This document shows, one piece after another, positions 40,708 through 49,325 of a stretch of DNA of 64,000 nt; the first letter of the stretch is position 1, and every line of letters begins with the position of its first letter. Below the pieces are notes generated by a model. The model saw nothing but the letters and a program-made list of their open reading frames with translations. It ran no database searches and was not told the origin of the DNA. The stretch is from positions 1,302,001 through 1,366,000 of the forward strand of contig NZ_CP132938.1 of NCBI RefSeq assembly GCF_040358255.1, given 5' to 3'. This DNA comes from Tunturibacter gelidoferens (GTDB lineage Bacteria; Acidobacteriota; Terriglobia; Terriglobales; Acidobacteriaceae). A program made the position numbers and the translations under genes.

Positions 40708-41790
40708 ATGCCGCGAAAGAAACAACTACAAATCGTCACCGATCCTGCAGAGTCCGCGAAAGCCGCAGGCCTACGCTACGTCACCGATACAAAACCCGGA
40801 ATCCAGCGCAAGCCCTGGCGCAAAGCTTTCCGATACCTCGACGCCGACGGTAAAGCAGTGCGTGACACCGAGACACTAGCCCGAATCAAGTCCCTCGTCA
40901 TCCCTCCGGCATGGACAGGGGTGTGGATCTGTCCCAATCCAAAAGGACATCTCCAAGTCACCGGTCGCGATGCAAGAGGGAGAAAGCAGAGCCGCTACCA
41001 TCCCCGCTGGCGCGAGATCCGTGACGAAACCAAGTACGAGCGCATGGTCATCTTCGGAGCAGCTCTTCCAGCTATCCGAGACCACGTCGAGCAGGATCTC
41101 TCAATCGCCGGCCTGCCTCGAGCAAAGGTACTGGCCACCATCGTTCGTCTCATGGAGACAACACTCATCCGCGTCGGCAATGAGGAGTACGCCCGTCAAA
41201 ACCACTCCTACGGCCTCACCACCATGCGAAACAAACACGTCGACATCGAAGGTTCGACCGTGACCTTCAACTTCCAGGGCAAGAGCGGCATCAAGCACAC
41301 CATCGACATCACCGACCGCCGCATCGCCAAAATCGTCCAACGCTGCCAGGACATCCCCGGCTACGAGCTATTTCAATACGTCGATAAAGATGGCACACAG
41401 CACTCTATCGACTCCGCCGACGTCAACGACTACCTCCGCGAAATCTCAGGACAGGACTTCACCGCCAAAGACTTTCGCACCTGGGCCGGAACCGTTCTCG
41501 CCTGCGAGCTGCTCTACGAGTTCGAGGCATTCGATTCCGAAACCCAGGCCAAACGAAACGTAGTTCAGGCAATCAAGTCCGTCGCCGCAAGACTCGGCAA
41601 CACACCATCCGTCTGCAGAAAATGCTACGTGCACCCCGCAGTCCTCGACTCCTACACGAGCGGCGCGATGCTGCAAAGAGTGAAACGCCGCGTTCAAGAG
41701 ACGGACGCCGACCTTCCCGGGACGCTTCAGCAGCAGGAACTGGCCCTTCTCAATCTTTTGCGCCATCAGGTTGACCTGGCAGTTGCCTGA
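40708..41790 (+). CDS. DNA topoisomerase IB
   Basis: 360 residues, the usual size for the poxvirus-like bacterial type IB enzyme. N-terminal domain: GLRYVTDTKPGIQRKPWRKAF and IPPAWTGVWICPNPKGHLQ. The catalytic domain carries the active-site Arg in TLIRVGNEEYA, the Lys in FNFQGKSGIKH, Arg/His near FRTWAGTVLAC, and the nucleophilic Tyr307 in SVCRKCYVHP. It relaxes supercoils through a 3'-phosphotyrosine bond. It is a stand-alone gene. Start ATG at 40708 gives MPRKKQ. Confidence 0.93.
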   Translation: MPRKKQLQIVTDPAESAKAAGLRYVTDTKPGIQRKPWRKAFRYLDADGKAVRDTETLARIKSLVIPPAWTGVWICPNPKGHLQVTGRDARGRKQSRYHPRWREIRDETKYERMVIFGAALPAIRDHVEQDLSIAGLPRAKVLATIVRLMETTLIRVGNEEYARQNHSYGLTTMRNKHVDIEGSTVTFNFQGKSGIKHTIDITDRRIAKIVQRCQDIPGYELFQYVDKDGTQHSIDSADVNDYLREISGQDFTAKDFRTWAGTVLACELLYEFEAFDSETQAKRNVVQAIKSVAARLGNTPSVCRKCYVHPAVLDSYTSGAMLQRVKRRVQETDADLPGTLQQQELALLNLLRHQVDLAVA

Positions 41791-41934
41791 AGATCACGAC
41801 CTCCGCTCGCCGCCATCCAGTTGAAATCCATACATTTGACGTGCTGAAAATCTCCGTCAAAAAAGAACTCACAATCTTGCGTGTCTTCCGAACCCGAGCG
41901 TAGAGTGGCGATGCCCAAAAGGAGGGCTCCCCAC

Positions 41935-43356
41935 ATGTCTGCAAACAGCATCACGCGCCGTAGTCTCCTCGGCATGGTCTCCACAGCCGCAGTGGCTGGC
42001 GCAGTGCCACCCATCTTCGCCTCGCAGTCGGCTCAAGCGCAACTCCGCCAGTCCAACCCCCTCACCACCGCGAAAGATTTCGCCGACTCCGTCGAACGCG
42101 CCTTCACCTTCCAAAACCTCATGATGGACGCCTACGCCTCCGGTTCCACCATCCGCCTCTCCCAGAGCTACAGCGACGCCGCCCTCCAGGCCACCGGCTT
42201 TATTTACGACAACGCCGTCGCCATCCACGCCTATCTCTCCCGCGGCCTACCCGACGACCTCTCCCGCGCAAAGATCCTCGGCCTCGGCCTCCTCCACGCC
42301 CAGGCCACCAACTTCCCCGTCGCCGATGGCCGTTTCGCTCAGGCCTACTTCGTCAACGCGCCCGACAGCAGCGGAGCCTTCATCACCCCCGCAGCGTTCC
42401 CATTCTTCTTCTATGGCAGCTCCGTGGGCGATCAGGCCTGGGCCGGTATGGCCCTCGCACAACTCTACCGCCGCACCCACGACACGCAATACCTCACCGG
42501 TGCTCTCCTGGTTGCAAATTGGATCGTCACGAACACCTACAACACTCAGGGGCCAGGCGGCTACTCCTACGGCGCCATCATTAATCAGTTCAACCAGTCC
42601 GAGCCCTCCCCTAACGGAAAATCAACCGAAGGCAATCTCGACACCTACGCCTTCTTCACCATGCTCAACACCCTCACCGAAGGCGGCCATGCCAACAACG
42701 GCATGTCCTGGAGCGCGCTCGCTCAACACGCCTTCCAGTTCGTCTTCGCCATGCTCAACCCCGCAGGGCCGTTCTTCTACACCGGGACTCTGCCCGACCA
42801 GATCACCATCAACCCGACACCGATCCCCGAAGACTGCCAGACCTGGTCCTACTTGGCCTTCCTCGACGCCCGCTCTCGCGGCACCATCGACTGGGCACTC
42901 GCCAATCTTCAAACCACCGACACCGCCTCCTCACCCAACTCCAGCCTCACCGGAACTCAAACCGTTCACGGAATGACCTTCTCCTCCGCCAGTCTCGTCA
43001 CCACCGCCAACGATCCGAATGCAGTCTGGCTCGAAGGCACCGCGCACACCTCCGCCGCACTCACCGCAAGGGCGCTCCGCGGAGGCGAACCAATCTTCTC
43101 TCTCCTCTCCGACATCTCCCGTGCCGTTCAACTCCTTAAGGACATCGAGCACGCCCAGCAGATCCTCGGCGTCGGTCAAACCGCAGGCGGAAGGGTCATT
43201 CCCAGCGGCCTTGGCGTCGTCGCATCCTCCAGCGTTCTCGACACCGGCTTCGGCTTCACCTACGGACCATCCCTTCACATCGGCGCCACCGGCTGGTACC
43301 TCATCGCTAGCCTCGCCGCCAACCCGTTCCAACTCGGCTATCGCGTCATCGGATAA
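41935..43356 (+). CDS. Tat-exported hypothetical protein, six-hairpin-like
   Basis: 473 residues from the ATG at 41935 (GGAGG upstream). TRRSLLGMVSTAAVAGAVPP is a twin-arginine signal. The body is helical with repeated helix-turn patterns (DQAWAGMALAQLYRRTHDTQYL, NLDTYAFFTMLNTLTEGG, CQTWSYLAFLDARSRGTIDW, LEGTAHTSAALTARALRGG) resembling (alpha/alpha)6 barrels of glycosidases and lyases. No catalytic acid can be named. It is probably a periplasmic carbohydrate-related protein, by fold only. Confidence 0.7.
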   Translation: MSANSITRRSLLGMVSTAAVAGAVPPIFASQSAQAQLRQSNPLTTAKDFADSVERAFTFQNLMMDAYASGSTIRLSQSYSDAALQATGFIYDNAVAIHAYLSRGLPDDLSRAKILGLGLLHAQATNFPVADGRFAQAYFVNAPDSSGAFITPAAFPFFFYGSSVGDQAWAGMALAQLYRRTHDTQYLTGALLVANWIVTNTYNTQGPGGYSYGAIINQFNQSEPSPNGKSTEGNLDTYAFFTMLNTLTEGGHANNGMSWSALAQHAFQFVFAMLNPAGPFFYTGTLPDQITINPTPIPEDCQTWSYLAFLDARSRGTIDWALANLQTTDTASSPNSSLTGTQTVHGMTFSSASLVTTANDPNAVWLEGTAHTSAALTARALRGGEPIFSLLSDISRAVQLLKDIEHAQQILGVGQTAGGRVIPSGLGVVASSSVLDTGFGFTYGPSLHIGATGWYLIASLAANPFQLGYRVIG

Positions 43357-43795
43357 GCTCACAACTCAACCGAGTGCCCACTCACGCGACCTGATCGTGA
43401 GAGTGGGGCCTTACCTCGTCAGGTTCGTAAAAGTCGAGATCGTCCAAACCTTTATGTTCTACACCAGATAATATTTCTTGCATTTTGAATTCGTAACTGG
43501 CAAAGTAACAAAGCGTAGGAGCAGCCCGATGAACACCAAATCGCACAACACGATGCGTAGGTCGCCAGAGACGAACTATCTCCGTGGTGATCGCCGGGCC
43601 ATGCTCCTCACCTGTCAGTAGCCGCTGCTGGACGATCCTACGCAACCCGCACGCACCAATAGATGATGATGCGCCAGGAGGAGAGCTTTGTCTCCACGCA
43701 CGTCTACGAATTTCTCTGCCGCGAAGCGACCACGCACCCGCGAAGCCGCGCCCAAAACAATCCAGCCGAGCGCTGGTTAGAAAGAAAGGCCCACC
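43357..43795. other. Intergenic region with an unexplained minus-strand frame
   Basis: 439 bases without a convincing gene. A minus-strand frame runs across it and on to 44185. Its last part (43382 to about 43620) reads like protein (ASYEFKMQEILSGVEHKGL, DDLDFYEPDEVRPHS), but the rest is antisense to the 107-residue gene and Arg-rich. A CTCACG/CGTGAG hairpin lies at 43381-43401. Confidence 0.3.
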
Positions 43796-44119
43796 ATGGG
43801 CAAGCCGTACATCAAGGGCGGAACTCCGATTGGCTCGGACTCGCTCTGCAGGACCTGCTCCTACGCGCACATTATGACCGGTTACCGAGAATCGGAGATG
43901 ATCACGATGTGCAATGAAGTCCACCCCAACATCGTCGTCCCGTTCCTTATCTATGAGTGTTCGAGCTACTACGATAAGAACCGGCCAAACTGGGAGCAGA
44001 TGGAAAAGCTCGCCATCGACGTCACACCAGGCCCGTTCAAGCCCGTCGGCTTCAAGGTCGGTATCGGCTTTCGAGAGGCTGCTGTCGCACATATTTGTGA
44101 TGACGAAGACGATGAATAA
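43796..44119 (+). CDS. Small conserved four-cysteine protein
   Basis: 107 residues. Cysteines at 18, 21, 39 and 55 (C-x2-C-x17-C-x15-C) in DSLCRTCSYAHIMTGYRESE, ITMCNEVHP and FLIYECSSYYD suggest a zinc-ribbon-like or structural metal site. The end is acidic (HICDDEDDE). AGAAAGG lies before the ATG. No TM segment or signal peptide. I do not recognise a named family. It ends just before a strong inverted repeat. Confidence 0.7.
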   Translation: MGKPYIKGGTPIGSDSLCRTCSYAHIMTGYRESEMITMCNEVHPNIVVPFLIYECSSYYDKNRPNWEQMEKLAIDVTPGPFKPVGFKVGIGFREAAVAHICDDEDDE

Positions 44120-44142
44120 CCCTCCGCACTGACAACCCGGCA

Positions 44143-44182
44143 ACGTCCATCTTCGCGCGTCCTGTAACGCGAAGATGGACGT
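44143..44182. terminator. Long perfect hairpin between converging genes
   Basis: ACGTCCATCTTCGCG (44143-44157) and CGCGAAGATGGACGT (44168-44182) form a perfect 15-bp stem with a 10-base loop between the four-cysteine gene and the lipoprotein gene. No T run follows, so it may act as a bidirectional factor-dependent terminator or mRNA stabiliser. Confidence 0.6.
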
Positions 44183-44230
44183 CATCAGCTGTTAAAGACG
44201 GAGCGGCCATACATAAACTCTGTGCACCAT

Positions 44231-44974
44231 TCACCGCGAAGCCACTTTCCGACCACCTGCCACCCTGCAAGCTGCAGGAACATTCGTCATCTGCTTCGCA
44301 AACACCCGATAGCTCACCGTCCCCGGCCGCAACGTCGACCAGTATCCCGAGGACGACAACAGAGGCTTATGTTTCTCGATCAGCTGATGGTCGAGAATCT
44401 TCACACCGCATTCCAGATTATTCTTCGGTTGCAGGATCGTTCTATCCGGATCATCGATCTTCAGCTTCTTATCGTGGTCCCAGTCAAAGTCGCAACCATA
44501 CCGCTTTTGGTCGCCATACGTAAGCTGCAGCAGCCCCGACGTGCGGCTCTGATGCCCGGTGACTTCATCTTTCACTGCCATCTCGGGCTGCGCGTGTTTG
44601 GCTTGGACTGTCGGCTCCAGTCCCGCCTCCGCACCGGCCAGCGCTTGAAAGAAGTAAGCCCAGAACGCCCGCTTATCGTCCTCCGCCATCCCGTAGAACG
44701 CCGGACAGAATCGCCGCACATCATGCGGAACCTGCCCGGACAGCATCGCCGGCGGCAGCGCCAGCTCCACAATCTTGTCCCACTCCGGATCCCACGTCGG
44801 CCCACCCACCTCTGCCTTTTTCGTGTCGATCGGAGTAGGCGGCGCGGGCTTCATCGCCGGAGCTGGAACAGCAGCAGCCGTAGCCTGCGCCTCATGCTTC
44901 CCGCATCCCGCCGCCACGATCGGCGCAGCCATACCCACAACCAAAGCTACCGCAACCCTCAGACCTCGGTTCAT
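44231..44974 (-). CDS. Lipoprotein with a lysozyme/transglycosylase-like domain
   Basis: 247 residues from the ATG at 44974 (AAGGTG upstream). The N-terminus has a lipobox (APIVAAGC) after a hydrophobic segment, then an Ala/Pro-rich linker. The C-terminal part (AFWAYFFQALAGAEAGLEPT, SRTSGLLQLTYGDQKRYGC, ILQPKNNLECGVKILDHQL, SGYWSTLRP) resembles SLT-like lysozyme folds: a Glu in AGLEP, a GLLQLTY core and an aromatic YWSTL. It is probably anchored to the outer membrane and involved in peptidoglycan. Confidence moderate. Confidence 0.65.
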   Translation of the reverse strand: MNRGLRVAVALVVGMAAPIVAAGCGKHEAQATAAAVPAPAMKPAPPTPIDTKKAEVGGPTWDPEWDKIVELALPPAMLSGQVPHDVRRFCPAFYGMAEDDKRAFWAYFFQALAGAEAGLEPTVQAKHAQPEMAVKDEVTGHQSRTSGLLQLTYGDQKRYGCDFDWDHDKKLKIDDPDRTILQPKNNLECGVKILDHQLIEKHKPLLSSSGYWSTLRPGTVSYRVFAKQMTNVPAACRVAGGRKVASR

Positions 44975-45076
44975 TCGTGCACCTTTTACGTTCGTTTGAA
45001 GTCGGGCCCTGCACAGGAAGATGCCGTCCACGAGCGCGCAGTTGCTGAGACGCTCGCAATAGCTTCGAATTCTCAA

Positions 45077-45541
45077 TCAAATCCGCTCGATCGTCCCCTG
45101 GTCCATCGCCCCACCGAAGTACTTCTTCAAAGCCTCTTCAAACACATCGCCCGAATCTTCCGCTGTTTTGGCAGACGGCGCAGTGGCCTTCGCAAATAAG
45201 GTCATGCTCGAATGAAACTTCAAATCATCCGGAGACCCAAAGATCTCCCCCACCGTCCGTCCCTGCACTTCCACCACAATCCTCGTAGACTCCCGCAGCC
45301 TCGGCCCCAGCACAGCATGCTCCAGATAAGCCCGAGCCTCCTCGAGCGACGAGATCGCATACCGCATCGCCATCGGGCTACTCCCCAGCCCCCGAATCTG
45401 CGGAAACACGAACCACATCCAGTGACTGCGCTTCCTCCCCGCCCGCAACTCCGCGAGGGCCTGCTCGTACACTCCAGCCTGTGCCTCCACAAACCTCTCC
45501 AGCTCGTACTTATCGCTCGTTGCTCCGACTTTTATCCTCAT
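45077..45541 (-). CDS. DUF1810 family protein
   Basis: 154 residues. YELERFVEAQAGVYEQALAE, SHWMWFVFPQIRGLGSSPMA, YAISSLEEARAYLEHAVLGPRL and IFGSPDDLKFHSSMTLFAKA are the hallmark segments of DUF1810 (E. coli YqeK-unrelated 'calpastatin'-named family in old annotations). The fold is all-helical and the function is unknown. ATG 45541 chosen because the family starts just before the YELERF segment; ATG 45574 would add a Cys-rich tail. Confidence 0.85.
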   Translation of the reverse strand: MRIKVGATSDKYELERFVEAQAGVYEQALAELRAGRKRSHWMWFVFPQIRGLGSSPMAMRYAISSLEEARAYLEHAVLGPRLRESTRIVVEVQGRTVGEIFGSPDDLKFHSSMTLFAKATAPSAKTAEDSGDVFEEALKKYFGGAMDQGTIERI

Positions 45542-45618
45542 ATGTTCGCTCCTGCACCCCGTACAACTCTTCACGCCAGCCGCCGACTTGCAGTAGACTC
45601 ACCCCGAAGGAGCCAAAC

Positions 45619-45984
45619 ATGCCTCCCACTGTCGGCAACGGCAAGATCTGCTACCTCGAAATCCCCGCAACGGACGTAGCCGTCTCCTCCGCCTTCTACG
45701 CCACTTGCTTTGGCTGGTCTCTGCGTCAGCACAGCGACGGCACCACCGCCTTCGACGACGGCGTCGGCCAGGTCAGCGGCATGTGGGTCCTCAACCGTCC
45801 GCCCTCCACCCAGCCCGGCATCGTCATCTCCATCATGGTCGACAGCGCCGTCGCCACCGTCGATCTCATCACCGCCCACGGCGGCGAGATCGTTCAACCC
45901 ATCGACCCCAACGCGTCAGAGATCACCGCCCACTTCCGCGACCCCGGAGGCAACGTCCTCGGCATCTACCAGGAGCCCGGCTGA
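45619..45984 (+). CDS. VOC family protein (glyoxalase/bleomycin-resistance fold)
   Basis: 121 residues from the ATG at 45619 (GAAGGAG upstream). The paired beta-alpha-beta3 modules are visible: KICYLEIPATDVAVSSAFYA, TCFGWSLRQHSDGT, then IMVDSAVATVDLITAHGGEI and TAHFRDPGGNVLGIYQEP, the usual VOC ending with a Glu ligand. Substrate unknown. Divergent from the DUF1810 gene. Confidence 0.88.
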   Translation: MPPTVGNGKICYLEIPATDVAVSSAFYATCFGWSLRQHSDGTTAFDDGVGQVSGMWVLNRPPSTQPGIVISIMVDSAVATVDLITAHGGEIVQPIDPNASEITAHFRDPGGNVLGIYQEPG

Positions 45985-45994
45985 TCGCGTTGCC

Positions 45995-46534
45995 CTACTT
46001 CACCCCCTTATTCGGATCCCATACCCCCTCGAGCTTCCGCACATACACCATCTGCCCAATGTGATAGGCGTTGTGGGCTCCAACGTGTGCGATCCTCGAA
46101 GCCCACAGCGAAATCTTTGCGTCGTCAGCCGCCTCCACCGCGTTCTCCCAGTCCGTCATCACCTGGTCCAGCTGCTTGACCGTCGTGTCCCAGCTCTTGG
46201 CGTCGAAGTTGTTGAACGTCTCGTCGTTGTTGCCATCGAACTTCGCCGGAGTCTCACCCTTGAACTTCGCCAACATCTCGCGATCCCAGAACACAAGATG
46301 ATTTGCCAGCTGCCCCACCGAGTGGTTCCCACTCTTATCCGTCCAGCTCGCCTGCGCCGGCGTCAGCCCAGCCACCGCCGTATTCGCCGGAACGAACCAC
46401 TCCGCCTTGTCATGGGTCGACCGCAGCTGCTCCAGAAGAACCGCCTTCAACGTCATCGGCTTCTCCTGCTGCGCCACCGCAAAACCACACGAAGCCACCA
46501 CAAAAACCACCACAGCAACCAGAACTCGCTTCAT
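45995..46534 (-). CDS. DinB-like protein with signal peptide
   Basis: 179 residues. Signal peptide 1-21 (VAVVVFVVASCGFAVAQ). The four-helix DinB/DUF664 fold has the His triad pattern: HSVGQLANHLVFWDREM and IAHVGAHNAYHIGQMVYVRK. The family binds a divalent metal; its substrate here is unknown. The export signal is common in acidobacterial members. It converges with the VOC gene, 10 bases apart. Confidence 0.85.
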   Translation of the reverse strand: MKRVLVAVVVFVVASCGFAVAQQEKPMTLKAVLLEQLRSTHDKAEWFVPANTAVAGLTPAQASWTDKSGNHSVGQLANHLVFWDREMLAKFKGETPAKFDGNNDETFNNFDAKSWDTTVKQLDQVMTDWENAVEAADDAKISLWASRIAHVGAHNAYHIGQMVYVRKLEGVWDPNKGVK

Positions 46535-46906
46535 AGCGATCTCCTAAAACTCGATTTAGCGCATAGGTCTACCGTTGGCCCACGGACCGGATCATTTTAC
46601 GGTGCAAACGAGCTACGGCGGCCCGCAAGCCGAGTTCTGCCGTACTCGAAATTCTGTCAAGCCCCAATCATGCGAAAACCCGCGCCAAATAAGGCGATTC
46701 GCGTGGCGTATGAGTTATATCGACTCTCTACTTGATGTAGAAGGCAGAAACAGAAGCCCGGACTCAAGACCGGCGCTTTCTCCTTTGTTTTGAATAATTT
46801 AGCCGTAACCCCAATGGAATGAAGATTTTGCGAAAACGAGAAATTGTCAAATCATTGCATTGAAATGACTTACGGCTGAGAACCCCCGGCGGGTGCCCTT
46901 AACGGG
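46535..46906. other. Intergenic region with a structured AT-rich segment
   Basis: 372 bases without a gene. An imperfect hairpin with a T-rich tail (AAGCCCGG with CCGGCGCTT, then a T-rich stretch, about 46750-46795) is followed by a long imperfect palindrome (46801-46877). GC content is visibly lower than in the flanking genes. Confidence 0.45.
46801..46877. repeat. 77-base imperfect palindrome
   Basis: Outer arms AGCCGTAA (46801-46808) and TTACGGCT (46870-46877) enclose inner arms CAATGGAATGA and TCATTGCATTG (10 of 11 paired) around an A-rich centre. It could be a small palindromic mobile element, an RNA structure or a protein-binding region. Confidence 0.5.
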
Positions 46907-47392
46907 TCAGGGCATCACTGCAGCTCGTTGTGCAAGCAAATAAGAAGCACGATCGTTGGGATCAACTCCCTCCACACTCGCCACCTTCTTCAATGGCGAT
47001 CCCTCGTACCTCTGGTACGCCGCAACGCCCGGCCCAGTCACCGTCACAAACTCCACAGCCTTCGGCCTCTGCGGAATGCTCCCTCCAAACCACCGCGGAT
47101 CCTCCTGCTGGCCCCACGTCACCACCGACAGCACCGCCCCCGCCGGATATTTTGAATCAGAATTCGATCGCGCATACTTCCAAGCCACATCGTTGCCGAA
47201 CATCGTCGACATCGTCGCATCTTTTCGATCAATCCACGATGTAATCACCTTGCCCTGCAGTGGATTCGATGGCAACTCTCCAACCAAAGCTGCGTCCGTA
47301 TTCAAGCGAGTCACAACCCGCGGATTCGTCTCCTCGGAACATCCGGCCAAAGCCACAACCGCACCGAGCAAGCACACGCCAAGCGATCTCAT
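46907..47392 (-). CDS. Lipoprotein of the cytochrome P460-like fold (no haem motif)
   Basis: 161 residues from the ATG at 47392, which overlaps the TGA of the preceding gene (TGATG), so translation is coupled; a GTG one codon earlier is possible. Lipobox VVALAGC (Cys 18). GKVITSWIDRKDATMSTMFG, YPAGAVLSVVTWGQQEDPRWFG and AVEFVTVTGPGVAAYQRYEG follow the P460-like beta-sheet pattern, but there is no CxxCH, so no covalent haem is expected. It is probably a partner of the haem protein encoded just upstream. Confidence 0.65.
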   Translation of the reverse strand: MRSLGVCLLGAVVALAGCSEETNPRVVTRLNTDAALVGELPSNPLQGKVITSWIDRKDATMSTMFGNDVAWKYARSNSDSKYPAGAVLSVVTWGQQEDPRWFGGSIPQRPKAVEFVTVTGPGVAAYQRYEGSPLKKVASVEGVDPNDRASYLLAQRAAVMP

Positions 47393-48387
47393 CACTGACC
47401 TCCCGCAGTCTGGCCGCTGAACGGCATCGTGTATACATGATCATTCTTGGCCACAGGTTCATGGCAGCTCATACACTCATTCTGGAACTGAGCGTCTTTC
47501 CCATAAGGCTTCAGATCGGTTCCGCGCCAGCGTCCCCAACCCCAACCCTCGCTCGACGCATACTTCGCACTATCTTTGACCATCAACTCCACCTGGATAA
47601 ACGCGCCGGTCTTCACCACGCCCTTCTCGTCCGGCGCAGCCTGCTGCCAAGCTACCTTAGCGAACGCCGCTCCATCCGGCCAAGGATTGATGTGTCCATC
47701 CGCAATCGCCTTCACAGCAACGTCGTTCCCCAAGATCTCCCGCATCGTGTGATTGTCGAAGCGGTCGGTGCTGCTGATCGCCTTCCAGTTCTTGTAGTCA
47801 GGGTCGAACGGAACGCCATTCCACTCCGGCTTCACCTCCAGCGCAGTCTGGCTTGCCTGCACCCACTTGCCATACTGAACATCCGTCGCCGCAGCATCTG
47901 TCACCGCCTTTGCTCCAACCTCAGCAGCATTGGATGGATCAGGAGGTGTAGTCAGATAGTTCCTTAGGACTGTCAGTTGATCGGGTGTCACTACCGCATC
48001 CGGATGCACTCTCCGATAAGCAGGAAGAGGCATTGCACCCATCTGGATCATGTTCACCGCTTCAAACAGGAACCCCTTCTGCTGTGCAGCCGGGAGCTTT
48101 CCGATCTCGGAAAAGTTCAGATGCTTCCGAGCCTCTTTCACATCGGCGGTCACTAACCAATACGCAGGCACCACCTGATCAAACCATGGCAACTTCGTCT
48201 CGTTCGAGTGGCAGTTATAGCAAGAGTTCCTCAAAATTTGCTTTACCTCTGCGGGGGTCTGCAGGTCCGCCGTCACCGGCGGATTCGTCAACTTCGGACG
48301 TACAAATTGCAATCCGACGAAAACAAGAAATAAAACCCCCACAATCCAGAGAAGAGGTCGAAGACGACTCTGCAATACCGATCCCAT
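47392..48387 (-). CDS. Membrane-anchored haem-binding / cytochrome P460 protein
   Basis: 331 residues from the ATG at 48387 (AAGGAA upstream). Membrane helix 11-29 (PLLWIVGVLFLVFVGLQF). The N-terminal Haem_bd domain holds C56-Y-N-C59-H60 and the PWFDQVVPAYWLVTADV and GAMPLPAYRRVHPDA segments. The C-terminal half is cytochrome P460-like (YGKWVQASQTALEVKPEWN, NHTMREILGNDVAVKAIADG) and ends with a second haem c motif, CMSCHEPV, near residue 305. Likely a periplasmic diheme protein. P460 enzymes act on hydroxylamine or NO in other bacteria; that role is not shown here. Confidence 0.82.
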   Translation of the reverse strand: MGSVLQSRLRPLLWIVGVLFLVFVGLQFVRPKLTNPPVTADLQTPAEVKQILRNSCYNCHSNETKLPWFDQVVPAYWLVTADVKEARKHLNFSEIGKLPAAQQKGFLFEAVNMIQMGAMPLPAYRRVHPDAVVTPDQLTVLRNYLTTPPDPSNAAEVGAKAVTDAAATDVQYGKWVQASQTALEVKPEWNGVPFDPDYKNWKAISSTDRFDNHTMREILGNDVAVKAIADGHINPWPDGAAFAKVAWQQAAPDEKGVVKTGAFIQVELMVKDSAKYASSEGWGWGRWRGTDLKPYGKDAQFQNECMSCHEPVAKNDHVYTMPFSGQTAGGQ

Positions 48388-48526
48388 GCCGTTCCTTTCA
48401 ACTGGCGAGCCGTGACCAGATACTTCAATAGCGGTCACTCTCAAACCCTTAGACGCAGCAGGGTATTCCGTGAACGCATTCGCTTGCTGTCTGTTCATCT
48501 AAAAACTGCACGGCAACAAGCGCGAA

Positions 48527-49069
48527 TTATTTCTCGCTACTCGGTGGCACCAGTCCCTTCAACCGCAAATAGAGCGCCAGCGTCGCATACTGTTCGTTGT
48601 CATGTGACACAGTACCCCACATGATTCCGATGCGCGACCGCTTCGCGTTGAACACTTCAAACATATCTCCCAGATTCGCATCCGTTACTGCAGCGAACGC
48701 CTTATCGCACTCGGCAAACGAGGCCTTCAGTGCTTCGACGATGGCTGCTTTGTCTGCAGTCTCCGCAGGAACCTTTGCAAGATCGCTCGCAGCCGTCCGA
48801 TTTACAGCGCCGCATGTACGCAACTGTGCCTCGGTGACATGGTTCACGACGCGTGCATAGGTTCGTACCTCTGGCGTCGGCTTGAACTGGTAATCTCCCT
48901 CCGGCATCTTATCGGCGGCTTTTAGAATGTTCCCTTTCTGAGCCGCATACCCGCGCTGTACCTCAGCCGCGGGCCCAATCGGCCCAACTGGAGCTGCCGG
49001 CGTCTGACCCATTGCCATGCCAGAACCCAATAACGCCGCGACCACGCACATCGAACGCATCTGCTGCAT
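48527..49069 (-). CDS. Secreted DinB-like protein
   Basis: 180 residues from the ATG at 49069 (AGGTGA upstream). A signal peptide ends at MAMGQ. The helical body has GYAAQKGNILKAADKMPEGDYQF, RTYARVVNHVTEAQLRTCGAV, KASFAECDKAFAAV and IGIMWGTVSHDNEQYATLALYLR. The HVTEAQ and SHDNEQY His residues fit the DinB metal site. Second exported DinB-like protein in 4 kb; their role is unknown. Confidence 0.82.
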   Translation of the reverse strand: MQQMRSMCVVAALLGSGMAMGQTPAAPVGPIGPAAEVQRGYAAQKGNILKAADKMPEGDYQFKPTPEVRTYARVVNHVTEAQLRTCGAVNRTAASDLAKVPAETADKAAIVEALKASFAECDKAFAAVTDANLGDMFEVFNAKRSRIGIMWGTVSHDNEQYATLALYLRLKGLVPPSSEK

Positions 49070-49207
49070 CTTTGTCACCTCGCACTTCAAGGCTAACCTG
49101 TCCAATGGTTGAGTCCACATTTTTTTTGTCAATGCTCTGTCATTTCTGAGAAAGCAAATAAGAAGCTTACCGACCAGAATCATTACAGAGTCCAACAGAC
49201 ACTTGCT

Positions 49208-49230
49208 TGTCATTTCGAGCGGACCGAGAT
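49208..49230 (+). repeat. Diverged copy of the dispersed repeat
   Basis: TGTCATTTCGAGCGGACCGA, then GAT, resembles the 5' two-thirds of the unit at 39855 and 40494 (GTCATTCTGAGCGGAGCGAAG), same orientation, in the spacer before ychF. Resemblance is partial, so it may be an older copy. Confidence 0.45.
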
Positions 49231-49325
49231 AATTACGTCTTTCCCGGGCCGCAGCCAAGAATGAACTATTCTGTTAAAGACAACCCACGACGCCGGAACA
49301 AGCTTCGTAACAAGGAAACAGCACA

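Noticed and set aside
43640..44185. N-terminal part of the long minus-strand frame
   Set aside because: It is antisense to the four-cysteine gene and Arg/Ser-rich; the plus-strand gene has better composition.
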